Source: Nocardia abscessus (lineage in GTDB: Bacteria > Actinomycetota > Actinomycetes > Mycobacteriales > Mycobacteriaceae). Taken from it: a DNA stretch of 64,000 bases. Positions 25,009 through 34,011 of this stretch are shown here, piece by piece. A program made the position numbers and the translations under genes. Numbering within the stretch: position 1 is the stretch's first letter; every line of letters starts with the position of its first letter. The notes under the pieces are model-generated. The model was not told the origin of the DNA and searched no databases. It saw only the letters and a program-made list of their open reading frames with translations. The stretch spans positions 1 to 64,000 of the forward strand of contig NZ_JADLQO010000015.1 in the NCBI RefSeq assembly GCF_015477775.1, read 5' to 3'.

Positions 25009-25038
25009 CTACTCCTGCTCGGCCTACTCCTGCTCGGC
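25009..25038 (+). repeat. 15-base tandem duplication at the sigma gene end
   Basis: CTACTCCTGCTCGGC occurs twice in direct succession (25009-25023 and 25024-25038). The second copy encodes the sigma factor C terminus (AEQE-stop); the first lies beyond its stop in the 15-base gap to ald. Confidence 0.85.
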
Positions 25039-25983
25039 GCGGCCCTCGCCCAGATACCAGTCCGGCTCGCCGCTGGTGGGCAGGTCGCGCAGCTTGTCCG
25101 GGTTGCGGACCACGTCGATCGCCACGATGTGTCCGTCGTCGACGGTGAAGGAGAAGACGCCCGTGTGGGTGCCGTCGAAGACGACCAGCCCGGGCTGGCC
25201 GTTGACCAGCACCGCGCGTCCCCAGGCGCCCGCGGCGGACGGCGCGTGGTACCACCCGAGCAGCAGCTTGGCCACGAGTTCGGCGCCGTGCACCGGCTGC
25301 CGGATCGCGGGCACCTTGCCACCGCCGTCGGCGGTGAGGCTCACGTTCGAGTCGAGCACGCCGAGCAGTGCGCTGAGATCGCCGGAACGCCAGGCCAGCG
25401 CAAAGGCCGACACCACTTTCTTCTGCTCGTCGGGCGAGGCCGGGAAGCGTGGCGTGCCGCTCTCGACGTGCTTGCGCGCCCGGGAGGCGAGCTGGCGGAC
25501 GGCGGCCGGAGTGCGACCGACCACGTCGGCGACCTCCGGTCCGCTCATGCCGAAGACGTCCTGGAGCACGAATGCGGTGCGCTCGGCCGGTGACAGGGAC
25601 TCGAGCACCACCAGCAGCGCGGTGGTCACCCGCTCGTCCTGGGTGATCCGGTCGGCGGGGCCGTCCAAGGTGGTGACCTCGGGCTCCGGAAGCCATTCGC
25701 CCACGTACTGTTCGCGGCGGACGCGCGCGGAGCCGAGGTGGTCGAGGGCGAGGCGGCCGGTCACGGTGGAAAGCCAGGCGCGCAGGTTGTCGATCTCACC
25801 CGCGGCGCCCGCCTCGTACTGGCGCTGCAACCGCAACCACGCCTCTTGCACAACGTCGTCGGCGTCGCTGAGACTGCCCAAGGTGCTGTAGGCGAGCCTG
25901 CGCAGGTACGGCCGGTGCTCCTCGAACTGCCGGGCCAGCTCGGCTTGATCGAGGGGCTCGCGGGAAGGCTGTTCGGAGGTCAC
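25024..25983 (-). CDS. ECF41/SigJ-type sigma factor with SnoaL-like domain
   Basis: The 319-residue sigma factor has region 2 (HRPYLRRLAYSTLGSLSDADDVVQEAWLRLQR), region 4 (LESLSPAERTAFVLQDVFGMSGPEVADVVGRTPAAVRQLASRARKHV), and a C-terminal SnoaL/NTF2-like extension ending in VVRNPDKLRDLP. The NPDKL motif is the hallmark of ECF41 sigma factors, in which the extension replaces an anti-sigma factor. No adjacent carboxymuconolactone decarboxylase or oxidoreductase partner is seen here. ATG 25983 is used. Confidence 0.9.
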   Translation of the reverse strand: MTSEQPSREPLDQAELARQFEEHRPYLRRLAYSTLGSLSDADDVVQEAWLRLQRQYEAGAAGEIDNLRAWLSTVTGRLALDHLGSARVRREQYVGEWLPEPEVTTLDGPADRITQDERVTTALLVVLESLSPAERTAFVLQDVFGMSGPEVADVVGRTPAAVRQLASRARKHVESGTPRFPASPDEQKKVVSAFALAWRSGDLSALLGVLDSNVSLTADGGGKVPAIRQPVHGAELVAKLLLGWYHAPSAAGAWGRAVLVNGQPGLVVFDGTHTGVFSFTVDDGHIVAIDVVRNPDKLRDLPTSGEPDWYLGEGRAEQE

Positions 25984-26130
25984 TGCTGTTCGCCCGTTCG
26001 TCGTTCGGCCCCTGCCGGGGCGATTCTATGGTGCGTCGTCAGGTCGACAACGCAGGGGAAAGAGTGTGACACGGCCGCGGGGGATGAGCCGTGTGCGCGG
26101 GGCCGGTCGCCCACCCGATAGCCTCGCCGG

Positions 26131-27048
26131 GTGCAGAAGGGGACCTCCACCGCGATCGGGTTGCTGCTCGGATTCGCGCTCGACCGGGCGTTCGGCGATC
26201 CGCGGCGGTGGCACCCGGTGGCCGGATTCGGTTCGGCGGTGGCGGCTCTGGAGTCGGTGACCTACGCCGACCGGCGCGCGGCGGGTCTGGCGCACGAGGC
26301 GCTGGCCGTCGGCGCGGTGGTCGGGCTCGGCGTGGCGGCTCGGCGCGGCGGGGTGGTGTCGACCGCGGTCGCGACCTGGACCGTCCTGGGTGGACGCAGC
26401 TTGGCCCGGACCGGGCACGCGATGGCCGACCGGTTGGCGGACGGCGACCTCGACGGCGCCCGCGCGCTGCTGCCCTCGCTGTGCGGTCGCGATCCGCAGG
26501 CGCTCGACGCCAACGGACTCGCGCGCGCGGCCCTGGAGTCCATCGCCGAGAACACCTCCGACGCGGCTGTGGCCCCGGTGGTCTGGGGCGCCGTGGCGGG
26601 CGTCCCGGGTTTGCTCGGGTATCGCGCGATCAACACGCTCGACGCGATGATCGGCTATCGCAACGAGCGCTACCGGCGTTTCGGCTGGGCGGCCGCGCGC
26701 GTCGACGACGTGGCCAACCTGATCCCGGCACGAATCACCGGTTTGCTCACCGCCGCGCTCTCCCCCATGATCGGCGGACGGCCCGCGGCGGCTCTCGACG
26801 CGTGGCGCAGGGACGCCGCCGGGCACCCCAGCCCTAATGCCGGGGTGGTCGAAGCATCGATGGCCGGGGCGCTCGGCGTCCGACTGGGTGGCCGCACGCA
26901 GTACCCGCACGGCGTCGAACTGCGGCCCGTCCTCGGCGACGGCCCGGCCCCCACCGTGCACGATCTGCGCCGCGCGGTCCGCCTTTCCGAGGCCGTGCAA
27001 CTCGCCGCCACCCTGCTGGCCGCCGCCGTCGCGGCGACCAAGCGCTGA
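26131..27048 (+). CDS. cobD: adenosylcobinamide-phosphate synthase CobD/CbiB
   Basis: This membrane enzyme of 305 residues attaches aminopropanol (or its phosphate) to adenosylcobyric acid in cobalamin synthesis. Family signatures are FALDRAFGDPRRWHPVAGFG, ESIAENTSDAAVAPVVWGAVAGVPGLLGYRAINTLDAMIGYRNERYRRFGWAAARVDD and HPSPNAGVVEASMAGALGVRLGG. GTG 26131 has a TAGCCT hexamer 6 bases upstream, consistent with a leaderless transcript. It converges on the SURF1 gene, as in the Rv2235-Rv2236c pair. Confidence 0.92.
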   Translation: MQKGTSTAIGLLLGFALDRAFGDPRRWHPVAGFGSAVAALESVTYADRRAAGLAHEALAVGAVVGLGVAARRGGVVSTAVATWTVLGGRSLARTGHAMADRLADGDLDGARALLPSLCGRDPQALDANGLARAALESIAENTSDAAVAPVVWGAVAGVPGLLGYRAINTLDAMIGYRNERYRRFGWAAARVDDVANLIPARITGLLTAALSPMIGGRPAAALDAWRRDAAGHPSPNAGVVEASMAGALGVRLGGRTQYPHGVELRPVLGDGPAPTVHDLRRAVRLSEAVQLAATLLAAAVAATKR

Positions 27049-27079
27049 ACGTCCGCGGCGAGCATCCACCGGGCCGGAA

Positions 27080-27979
27080 TCAACCGCGGCCGCGGCCGTA
27101 ACGGTCGGCGAGGCGAGCTTGGGTGGTCGGTGCGGCGGGCGGGTTCGGCGTGGTCGCTGGGGTCGGCTCGGAGCGGGCCGGTTCGGCGGGGGATGTCGCG
27201 CCGGGTGGCTGTGCTGCGGCCTTTTCCTTCCTTCGCTCCCGGATCTCGGCGTAGACGAAGTAACCGAGGCCCAGCGGGGCCATGATGCCGAAGGCGAGCC
27301 ACTGAAGGCCGTAGGACAGGTAGGGGCCCGCGTCGAGCCGGGGCAGGGGAGTGGGGGTGAACGCACCCGGTTGGTTCTCGCTCAGCTGCAGGTAGCCGCC
27401 GCGATCGCCGGTCGGGAGGGTGGTCAAGGTCTGGTTCAGAACCGCCGACTCCTGCGTGGTGTCGATGGAGTACACCTGGCGGTAGCCGTCCTGGACGCTC
27501 GGGTCCTTGCCGGGCGTGACGCCCTCGGACATCCGGACGCGGGCCTCGATGCGCTGCGGCCCGGCGGGCGGCTCGATGATCCGCGGCGGGCGCGTGCCGT
27601 CGACCGCCGACACCAGCCCGCGGTCCACGAGCAGCACGCGGCCGTCGTCCAACCGGAACGTGGCGAGCACCGCGTACCCCGGAGCGCCGTCGAGGTGGCG
27701 CAGCCGCACCAGCACCGTGGAGTCCGGTACATAACTGCCGGAGGCGGTGACGCGCCGCCACTCGGTGGGCGTGCCGCTCGCGGTCTCCGACAGCACGGCG
27801 GTGACGTCGACGGGCTCGGCCTTCACCGAGTCGGCGATCAGCTGGTTGCGGTGCGAGGTGGCCGTGTTCTTGCCGAGCTGCCACGGCGCGAGCACGGTGA
27901 AGCACAGGTAAGCGAACGCGGCGACCAGCACCGCCAGGATCAGCCAGCTGGGGCGCAGCAGGAAGGCGAGCCTGCGCAT
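27080..27979 (-). CDS. SURF1-family cytochrome oxidase assembly protein
   Basis: A 299-residue inner-membrane protein. An N-terminal helix (PSWLILAVLVAAFAYLCFTVLAPWQLGKN) and a C-terminal helix (LQWLAFGIMAPLGLGYFVYAEIRERR) bracket an exported domain with LVDRGLV and the PWQL motif, the SURF1 arrangement. It supports cytochrome c oxidase assembly. The C-terminal tail is Pro/Ala-rich. Its ATG overlaps the ptpA stop by one base, so the two are coupled. Confidence 0.9.
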   Translation of the reverse strand: MRRLAFLLRPSWLILAVLVAAFAYLCFTVLAPWQLGKNTATSHRNQLIADSVKAEPVDVTAVLSETASGTPTEWRRVTASGSYVPDSTVLVRLRHLDGAPGYAVLATFRLDDGRVLLVDRGLVSAVDGTRPPRIIEPPAGPQRIEARVRMSEGVTPGKDPSVQDGYRQVYSIDTTQESAVLNQTLTTLPTGDRGGYLQLSENQPGAFTPTPLPRLDAGPYLSYGLQWLAFGIMAPLGLGYFVYAEIRERRKEKAAAQPPGATSPAEPARSEPTPATTPNPPAAPTTQARLADRYGRGRG

Positions 27980-28500
27980 CAGGATCGCTCGTCGGCGACT
28001 AGGCGCGGATCGGGCGGTTCGGCGGCGGCCAGTTCGGCGCGCACCCAGTCGAGCAGACCGGGCACCGCCGCCTCGATCTGAGCGCGCACGAGTTCGAAGT
28101 CGGCGGCATCACCGTAGTAGGGGTCGGCCACGTCCTGACCGTCGGCGTCCGGGTCGAAGGCGCGCAGCAACCGCAGCCGCCGCGCCGGGATGCCCAGGCG
28201 GGCCAGGTCCCGTTGGTGCGAGCGGTCCAAGGCGATCACCAGGTCGGCGTCGCTGTGCGCGGCGCCGAACACGGCGGCGATGTGGCCGGTCGGGTACCCG
28301 TACTTGCGCAGGGTCGCGCTGGTCCTCGGGTCGGCGTCGGCGCCGACGTGCCACGAACCGGTGCCCGCGCTGCTGACGCGTACCCGATTGGCCAGTCCGG
28401 CCCGGTACAGGTGCGACGCGAAGATCTTTTCCGCCATCGGAGAGCGGCAGATGTTGCCGGTACAGACGAACGAGACGTGCAGCTGACCCACGCCTGCCAT
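27979..28500 (-). CDS. ptpA: low molecular weight protein tyrosine phosphatase
   Basis: The 173-residue phosphatase has the catalytic loop CTGNICRS with Cys13 and Arg19, and the general acid in DPYYGD. Length and order (beside SURF1, opposite the CobC-like gene) match mycobacterial PtpA. ATG 28500 is used and lies 44 bases from the divergent CobC-like start. It dephosphorylates tyrosine-phosphorylated proteins; a host-directed role cannot be read from sequence. Confidence 0.92.
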   Translation of the reverse strand: MAGVGQLHVSFVCTGNICRSPMAEKIFASHLYRAGLANRVRVSSAGTGSWHVGADADPRTSATLRKYGYPTGHIAAVFGAAHSDADLVIALDRSHQRDLARLGIPARRLRLLRAFDPDADGQDVADPYYGDAADFELVRAQIEAAVPGLLDWVRAELAAAEPPDPRLVADERS

Positions 28501-28544
28501 TCTGGCCGGTCCTGCTACGGGACCGCCACGTAGGGTGTGATCTC

Positions 28545-29585
28545 GTGGCCGAGGACACCGTCGATCGCGCGAAACTGCGTCACCACGGCGACGTGGACGC
28601 GCGTGCGGGCATGCTCGATTTCGCGGTGAACGTCCGAGGGACCGCGCCGCCGGAGTGGCTGCGGCGACGTCTGGCCGCGCGGCTGTGCGATCTGGGCCGC
28701 TATCCGAGCGCCGAGGACGCCGAAGCCGCCCGCCGCGCGGTCGCGGCCCGGCACGGCCGCGATCCCGGCGAGGTGCTGCTGCTGGCGGGCGCCGCCGAAG
28801 GCTTCGCGATGCTGCCCCGCCTCGCCCCGCGCTCGGCCGCGGTGCTGCACCCGTCGTTCACCGAGCCCGAACTCGCGCTGCGCGAGGCGGGCGTCCCCGT
28901 GACCAGGGTGGTGCTGCGGCCGCCCTACCGGCTGGATCCCGCCGCGGTGCCCGCAGAGGCCGATCTGGTGGTGCTCGGCAACCCGACCAACCCGACCTCG
29001 GTGCTGCACCCGGCCGACACCATCCGCGCCCTGCGCAGGCCGGGCCGCGTCATCGTCGTCGACGAAGCCTTCTCCGACGCGGTGGTGGGCGAGCCGGAAT
29101 CCCTCGCCGCCGACTCCGCACCCGACCTGCTCGTGCTGCGCAGTCTCACCAAGACCTGGGCGCTGGCCGGTCTGCGCTGCGGCTATTTCCTCGGGGCGCC
29201 GGAGGTTCTCGCGCGACTGGAGCACGGGCGACCGCACTGGCCGCTGGGCACCCTGCAATTGGAGGCGATCGCCGCCACCGCGAGCCTGGCGGCCGTCGCC
29301 GAGGCCGGACGCGTCGCCGAGGCGCTCGCCGTGCAGCGCGCCGCGATGATCGAGCGACTGACCGGCGTGGGCGTCGACGTCCACACCCCGGCTGACGGCC
29401 CGTTCCTGCTGCTGCGCGTGGCGGACGGCGAATTGCTGCGCAAACATCTGGCCGCCGAGGGCATCGCGGTTCGTCGCGCGGACACCTTCCCCGGTCTCGG
29501 CCCGGATCATCTGCGCGTCGCGGTCCGTGGCGGTGGGGAGGTCGATCGGCTGGTCGCCGCGATCCGGTCGGCGGATGTCCGGTGA
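28545..29585 (+). CDS. CobC-like PLP aminotransferase (Rv2231c type)
   Basis: A 346-residue fold-type I PLP protein of the histidinol-phosphate aminotransferase/CobC group. The PLP lysine lies in RSLTKTWALAGLRCGYFLG, NPTNPTSVL and VVDEAFSDAV are the cofactor-binding motifs, and the arginine near the end is in LRVAVRGGGE. In cobalamin synthesis the family provides aminopropanol-phosphate by decarboxylating threonine-phosphate, which would feed CobD nearby. GTG 28545 follows TAGGGT by 8 bases, again suggesting a leaderless mRNA. Confidence 0.88.
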   Translation: MAEDTVDRAKLRHHGDVDARAGMLDFAVNVRGTAPPEWLRRRLAARLCDLGRYPSAEDAEAARRAVAARHGRDPGEVLLLAGAAEGFAMLPRLAPRSAAVLHPSFTEPELALREAGVPVTRVVLRPPYRLDPAAVPAEADLVVLGNPTNPTSVLHPADTIRALRRPGRVIVVDEAFSDAVVGEPESLAADSAPDLLVLRSLTKTWALAGLRCGYFLGAPEVLARLEHGRPHWPLGTLQLEAIAATASLAAVAEAGRVAEALAVQRAAMIERLTGVGVDVHTPADGPFLLLRVADGELLRKHLAAEGIAVRRADTFPGLGPDHLRVAVRGGGEVDRLVAAIRSADVR

Positions 29586-29605
29586 GCGCACAGCGGGCTG
29601 TGCGC
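29586..29605 (+). terminator. compact hairpin after the CobC-like gene
   Basis: GCGCACAGC and GCTGTGCGC are separated by two bases, giving a perfect stem directly after the stop codon. The rest of the 175-base gap to the next gene shows no other feature except a ribosome site AAGGAAGG before 29761. Confidence 0.45.
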
Positions 29606-29760
29606 GGATCAGATGCCCCGCGCCGGCCGGACGGAGGTTCCGCGCGGCGATTTCGGGCGTCCGGTGCGCTGGAGGTGGGGCAGTGCCCGAACCCACACCG
29701 GGGCGGTCGGGAAACGAGCCAGGCGAAGCAGTGCAGGAGCGATGTGAAGGAAGGTGGACG

Positions 29761-30882
29761 ATGACCACGCTCGCGGATCTCATCGGGGTGCTCGACGCGG
29801 CCTACCCGCCCGCGCTGGCCGAGTCGTGGGACTCGGTCGGCCTGGTCTGCGGTGACCCGGCCGAGGAGCTGACCCGGGTGCTGTTCGCGGTCGACGCGAC
29901 CGCGGCGGTCGTCGACGAGGCGATCGACTGGCGCGCGCAGGCCCTGGTGGTGCATCACCCGTTACTGCTGCGCGGTGTCGACACCGTCGCGGCGAGCACG
30001 CCGAAAGGCGCACTGCTGCACCGGCTGATCCGTTCCGGCTGCGCGCTGTTCACCGCCCACACCAACGCCGACTCCGCCGCCCCCGGCGTCTCCGACGCGC
30101 TCGCCGCGGCCCTCGGTCTCACGGTGACCGGACCGCTGGACGCGAAACCCGAGTCCGCCGTGGACAACTGGGTGGTCCAGGTGCCACGTACGCACACCGA
30201 GGCCGTGCTCGCCGCGATTTTCGCCGCCGGTGCGGGCGGGAGTGGGAACTACTGCGACTGTGCGCTGCGGGTGCCCGCGACGGGGCAGTTCCGTCCGGTG
30301 GGCGACGCGGCTCCGGCGCAGGGCACCCTGGGCGAACTCCAGCACGTCGAAGAGGAACGGATCGAGGTGGTCGCCCCGCCCGCGGTGCGCTCGGCCGTGC
30401 TCGCCGCGCTGCGCGCCGCGCATCCCTACGAAGACCCGGCCTACCACATCAGTGAACGCGCCCAGCTGCCGTCGTCGCTCGGCATCGGCCGGGTCGGCAC
30501 ACTGCCCGAACCGGAAACGTTGCGCGCGTTCACCGATCGCGTGGCCCGTTCTCTCCCGCACACCGCGTGGGGCGTTCGCGCCGCGGGCGACCCGGAGCGC
30601 AGTATCTACACCGTCGCGGTGTGCGGGGGAGCGGGCGACTCCTATCTGAACAGGGCCACCAGGCTCGGCGTCGACGTGTACGTCACCTCCGACCTGCGCC
30701 ACCATCCGGTCGACGAGCACTTGCGCGCGGGTGGACCAGCGTTGGTCGACGCCGCGCACTGGGCCACCGAATTCCCTTGGTGCGCGCAGGCCGAAGCGCT
30801 CGTCCGGAGCGCGCTGCCCGGCCTGGAGACGAGGGTGTCCACGTTGCGCACCGACCCGTGGACGGTGCGTGCGCCCAGCTGA
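29761..30882 (+). CDS. Nif3-like dinuclear metal centre protein
   Basis: A 373-residue member of the Nif3/YbgI family, which forms hexamers with a dinuclear metal site. Metal ligands are visible in VVHHPLLLRG near the start, FTAHTNAD, and VDAAHWATEFPW at the C terminus. A central insert (about residues 130-235) carries the CutA-like ACT-type domain seen in longer members. ATG 29761 follows a strong AAGGAAGG site. The activity is uncertain; it is the Rv2230c counterpart. Confidence 0.9.
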   Translation: MTTLADLIGVLDAAYPPALAESWDSVGLVCGDPAEELTRVLFAVDATAAVVDEAIDWRAQALVVHHPLLLRGVDTVAASTPKGALLHRLIRSGCALFTAHTNADSAAPGVSDALAAALGLTVTGPLDAKPESAVDNWVVQVPRTHTEAVLAAIFAAGAGGSGNYCDCALRVPATGQFRPVGDAAPAQGTLGELQHVEEERIEVVAPPAVRSAVLAALRAAHPYEDPAYHISERAQLPSSLGIGRVGTLPEPETLRAFTDRVARSLPHTAWGVRAAGDPERSIYTVAVCGGAGDSYLNRATRLGVDVYVTSDLRHHPVDEHLRAGGPALVDAAHWATEFPWCAQAEALVRSALPGLETRVSTLRTDPWTVRAPS

Positions 30883-31018
30883 GCACCGAGCGCCTGCGTC
30901 CGATGCCGTTGTCCCGGCGACGAACTGACGACGGCGTGTCGGTGCGTGTCCGCCCGCGGCCGGAACGGGTTGGGCGGTTCGGGTGAATCGAGTAGTTCGT
31001 GCGGGGTACAACTACCGC

Positions 31019-31663
31019 ATGAACTTCCCGGTTGATTTCGGGCTCGTGCAGATCGGGCTGATCCTGCTGCTGGTCGTCGGTGTGGCGCTGATCGTCTCCG
31101 GTCTGCTCGCCGCGCGCCGGGTGGGTATACGGCCGCTGCTCGCGCGCGGGACGAGCGGGCTCGCGTTGCTGCTGGTCGCGGCGGTGTTGCTGTGGATAGC
31201 GACCCTGCTGCAGACGTATCTCGGGCTGACCGGCGAGATCAAGGCGGCCCATGTGGTGGCCAAGCCGGTGGCGGGGCAGGAACACCAGCTCGACGTCGAC
31301 CTCACCCTGTTCGGCGACGACGACCACCCCGACCAGCGCCTGACCTACCGGGTCGAGGGCGACATGTGGGTGCTGCAAGCGGGCATCGTCGAGCTGGAAC
31401 CATGGGTCAACGCCATGGGCTTCCATTCCGGCTACCGGATCAGCCGCCTGTACGGCCAGCGCCTCGACGGCGTCGCGACCACGCAGAACCAGATCTTCCT
31501 CAACGACGGCGACCGGGACTTCTTCGCCGACATGCGCGAGGGCCGCTGGTGGACCCAGCCGTTCGTGCGCTCCGCTTACGGGAACGCGGTGATCGCGGTG
31601 CCCGGCGAATACGACGTCTACATCTCGCGGGACGCCATCAAAACCCGCACGGTCGGCGGCTGA
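31019..31663 (+). CDS. predicted two-helix membrane protein
   Basis: The 214-residue protein has two N-terminal transmembrane helices (LVQIGLILLLVVGVALIVSGLLAA and GTSGLALLLVAAVLLWIATLLQTY) and a soluble C-terminal domain of about 150 residues (DVDLTLFGDDDHPDQRLTYRVEGDMW; GFHSGYRISRLYGQRLDGV) probably outside the membrane. No family is recognised. ATG 31019 is chosen; a GTG at 30983 is possible. It lies between the Nif3-like and zinc-ribbon genes and may be co-transcribed with them. Confidence 0.65.
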   Translation: MNFPVDFGLVQIGLILLLVVGVALIVSGLLAARRVGIRPLLARGTSGLALLLVAAVLLWIATLLQTYLGLTGEIKAAHVVAKPVAGQEHQLDVDLTLFGDDDHPDQRLTYRVEGDMWVLQAGIVELEPWVNAMGFHSGYRISRLYGQRLDGVATTQNQIFLNDGDRDFFADMREGRWWTQPFVRSAYGNAVIAVPGEYDVYISRDAIKTRTVGG

Positions 31664-31735
31664 CGCGGGTCCGCCGATCCGGCGGGGTACGGTTGAACAC
31701 CAGTCCCGTCCACCCCATCCAGGAGTTTGTCCGCG

Positions 31736-32473
31736 TTGAATGTCGAACCCACGATCCAGGCCGAGCTGCTGCGGCTGGCCTCCGTCGACGCCGAGCTGAC
31801 CCGGATCGCGCACCGGCGCACCGTGCTGCCCGAGCAGCAGGAGGTGGCCCGGCTGGAGGCCGAGCGCAACGCGCACAAAGACGCCGCGGTGGCGGTGGAG
31901 ATCGTGCTGGACGACCTCGACCGGGACATTCGCAAGCTGGAGGGCGAGGTCGAGGCGGTGCGCAAGCGCGAGGACCGCGACAAAGGCATGCTCACCGCGG
32001 GAACGGTGAACGCCAAACAGCTTTCGGAGATCCAGCACGAGCTGGGCAGTCTGGAGCGCCGCCGCTCGGTCCTGGAGGACGAACTGCTGGAGGTGATGGA
32101 GCGGCGGGAAGCCTCCGCCGCCGACCACGAGCACGCGGGCGCCCGGCTGAGCAAGACCGAGGACGAGCTCGCGGCCGCGCAGCGGCATCGCGACGAGGCG
32201 CTGGCGGATCTGGACGTGGCGCAGACCCGCTGTGACAACGACCGTGCCGTCGTGGTGGCGAAGCTGCCCGGTGAAGTGCTCGCGATCTACGACCGTCAGC
32301 GCGAACAGCACGGCGTCGGCGCCGCGCTGTTGCAGGCTCGTCGTTGCGGGGCGTGCCGCATCGAGCTCGATCGCGGTGAGATCGCGCGCATCGCCAAGAC
32401 CGCTCCCGACGTGGTCGTGCGCTGCCCGGAGTGCGGCGCGATCCTGGTCCGGACCAAGGAATCGGGGCTGTGA
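31736..32473 (+). CDS. coiled-coil zinc-ribbon protein (Rv2229c-like)
   Basis: A 245-residue protein with a long N-terminal coiled coil of Arg/Glu-rich heptads and a C-terminal C4 zinc ribbon: CGACRIEL and VRCPECGAIL. This is the DUF/C4-type family found next to RNase H/phosphatase genes in actinobacteria. TTG 31736 has AGGAG at 10 bases upstream; TTG 31727 would sit too close to that site. A nucleic-acid or protein-binding role is likely. Confidence 0.83.
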   Translation: MNVEPTIQAELLRLASVDAELTRIAHRRTVLPEQQEVARLEAERNAHKDAAVAVEIVLDDLDRDIRKLEGEVEAVRKREDRDKGMLTAGTVNAKQLSEIQHELGSLERRRSVLEDELLEVMERREASAADHEHAGARLSKTEDELAAAQRHRDEALADLDVAQTRCDNDRAVVVAKLPGEVLAIYDRQREQHGVGAALLQARRCGACRIELDRGEIARIAKTAPDVVVRCPECGAILVRTKESGL

Positions 32474-32507
32474 GCTCCCCGCGACCGCGTGCCGGGGAAG
32501 CTCGGCG

Positions 32508-33701
32508 ATGAGCTTTTCCGAAGTGATCGTCGAAGCCGACGGCGGTTCGCGGGGCAATCCCGGTCCGGCCGGATACGGCGCGGTGGTCTACGACGCCGAC
32601 CACGTCCGGGTGCTCGCCGAGCGGCGGGAGTTCCTCGGCATCGCGACCAACAACGTCGCCGAATATCGCGGAATGATCGCCGGATTGGAAGCGGCGGCGG
32701 AACTGGGCGCCGAGTCGGTCGTGGTGCGCATGGATTCCAAGCTGGTCGTCGAGCAGATGTCCGGTCGCTGGAAGATCAAGCACGCGGCCCTGATCCCGCT
32801 CGCCGACCGTGCCCGTAGGATCGCCGCCGGGTTCGCGCGGGTGACCTACACCTGGATTCCCCGCGCGGAGAACTCCGCCGCCGACCGCTTGGCGAACGAA
32901 GCCATGGACGAGGGCACCGGCACCGGTGACGGCCGTGCGAGCGTCGCGGATGCGCGGTCGACCGAGGCCGCCGATCCGGCCCTCGAGGCGACCGAGCACG
33001 ACCGGCCGAGCTGGATCGACGAAGTCAGGGACGCGAACGCGGTGCAGTCGAAACCCGCCGAGTACAGCCCGGGCTGGACCGGCGCCACCGGCCGTCCCAC
33101 CCGGCTACTGCTGCTTCGCCACGGCCAGACCGAGTTGTCGGTACAGCGCCGCTATTCCGGCCGCGGCAACCCACCGCTCACCCCGCTGGGCCGGGAGCAG
33201 GCCGCCCGTGCCGCGAAGATGCTTGCCGCCAAAGGCGGCATCACGGCCGTGGTCAGTTCTCCGCTCGGCCGAGCCAGGGAGACCGCCGATGCGGCGGCCG
33301 CCGCGCTCGGGGTTCCGGTCGAGGTCCACGACGGGTTGATCGAGACCGACTTCGGCGTGTGGGAGGGACTGACCTTCGCGGAGGCCGCCCAGCGCGACCC
33401 CGAGCTGCACGCGCGCTGGATCGGTGATCCCGCCGTCGCCGCGCCCGGTGGGGAGAGCTTCGAGGAGGTCACGCAGCGGGTGGACGCGGCTCGTCGCGAC
33501 CTGCTCGAGCGGTATCCCGGCGCCAACCTGGTGGTGGTCAGTCATGTGACCCCGATCAAGACGCTGCTGCGGCTGGCCCTCGACGTCGGTCCTGCGCTGC
33601 TGTATCGGTTGCACCTGGATCTGGCGTCGCTATCGATAGCGGAGTTCTATCCCGACGGCGGGTCTTCGGTGCGTCTGGTGAACGATACGTCCTACCTCTG
33701 A
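32508..33701 (+). CDS. bifunctional RNase H / histidine phosphatase
   Basis: A 397-residue fusion. The N-terminal RNase HI domain (residues 1-130) has catalytic acids in VEADGGSRGNPG (Asp11), NNVAEYRGM and VVRMDSKLVVEQMSGRW. A linker of about 65 residues leads to a phosphoglycerate-mutase-like domain with the LLLRHGQTE motif (Arg204, His205) and a second histidine in VVVSHVTPIK. It corresponds to Rv2228c, which degrades RNA in RNA-DNA hybrids and has acid phosphatase/CobC-type activity. ATG 32508 follows GGGGAAG. Confidence 0.92.
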   Translation: MSFSEVIVEADGGSRGNPGPAGYGAVVYDADHVRVLAERREFLGIATNNVAEYRGMIAGLEAAAELGAESVVVRMDSKLVVEQMSGRWKIKHAALIPLADRARRIAAGFARVTYTWIPRAENSAADRLANEAMDEGTGTGDGRASVADARSTEAADPALEATEHDRPSWIDEVRDANAVQSKPAEYSPGWTGATGRPTRLLLLRHGQTELSVQRRYSGRGNPPLTPLGREQAARAAKMLAAKGGITAVVSSPLGRARETADAAAAALGVPVEVHDGLIETDFGVWEGLTFAEAAQRDPELHARWIGDPAVAAPGGESFEEVTQRVDAARRDLLERYPGANLVVVSHVTPIKTLLRLALDVGPALLYRLHLDLASLSIAEFYPDGGSSVRLVNDTSYL

Positions 33702-34011
33702 GGACGCCGCCAGGCCCGAATCGAGGGCGTATGCGGTGCGCGGAGCGCGAATTATGCCCTATTGCAACACATTTGCGTTTCACATTCGCGCGATGCGGTG
33801 AATCTCACTTCAACTCTGCCTTGCGCGCCGAGTAGCGGTAGGCTTCCGGACGGTCAGGCACAGGCGTCCTACCGGCTTGCCCGGTCGGGGTCGACGCAGC
33901 GTCCTCGGTCAGTGCTGTTCAGGGGACGATGGCTCACGGGCAGCGACGCCCGCAGGCCGCGTCGTAGGAAGCACCTGTGCCGTCGAGTGGTTCGATGAGA
34001 GTGCAGGTTCG
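33702..34011. other. 310-base intergenic region upstream of the NRPS locus
   Basis: This gap separates a conserved core block from the biosynthetic locus. It contains an AT-richer pocket (about 33750-33830, around TTGCAACACATTTGCG), which may hold the promoter for the locus, but no clear -10/-35 pair or perfect palindrome is visible. No coding potential is seen beyond a weak in-frame upstream extension of the next gene. Confidence 0.5.

Noticed and set aside
29606..29760. Possible cobalamin riboswitch between the CobC-like and Nif3-like genes
   Set aside because: The B12-box consensus is not found and the downstream gene is not a cobalamin gene.
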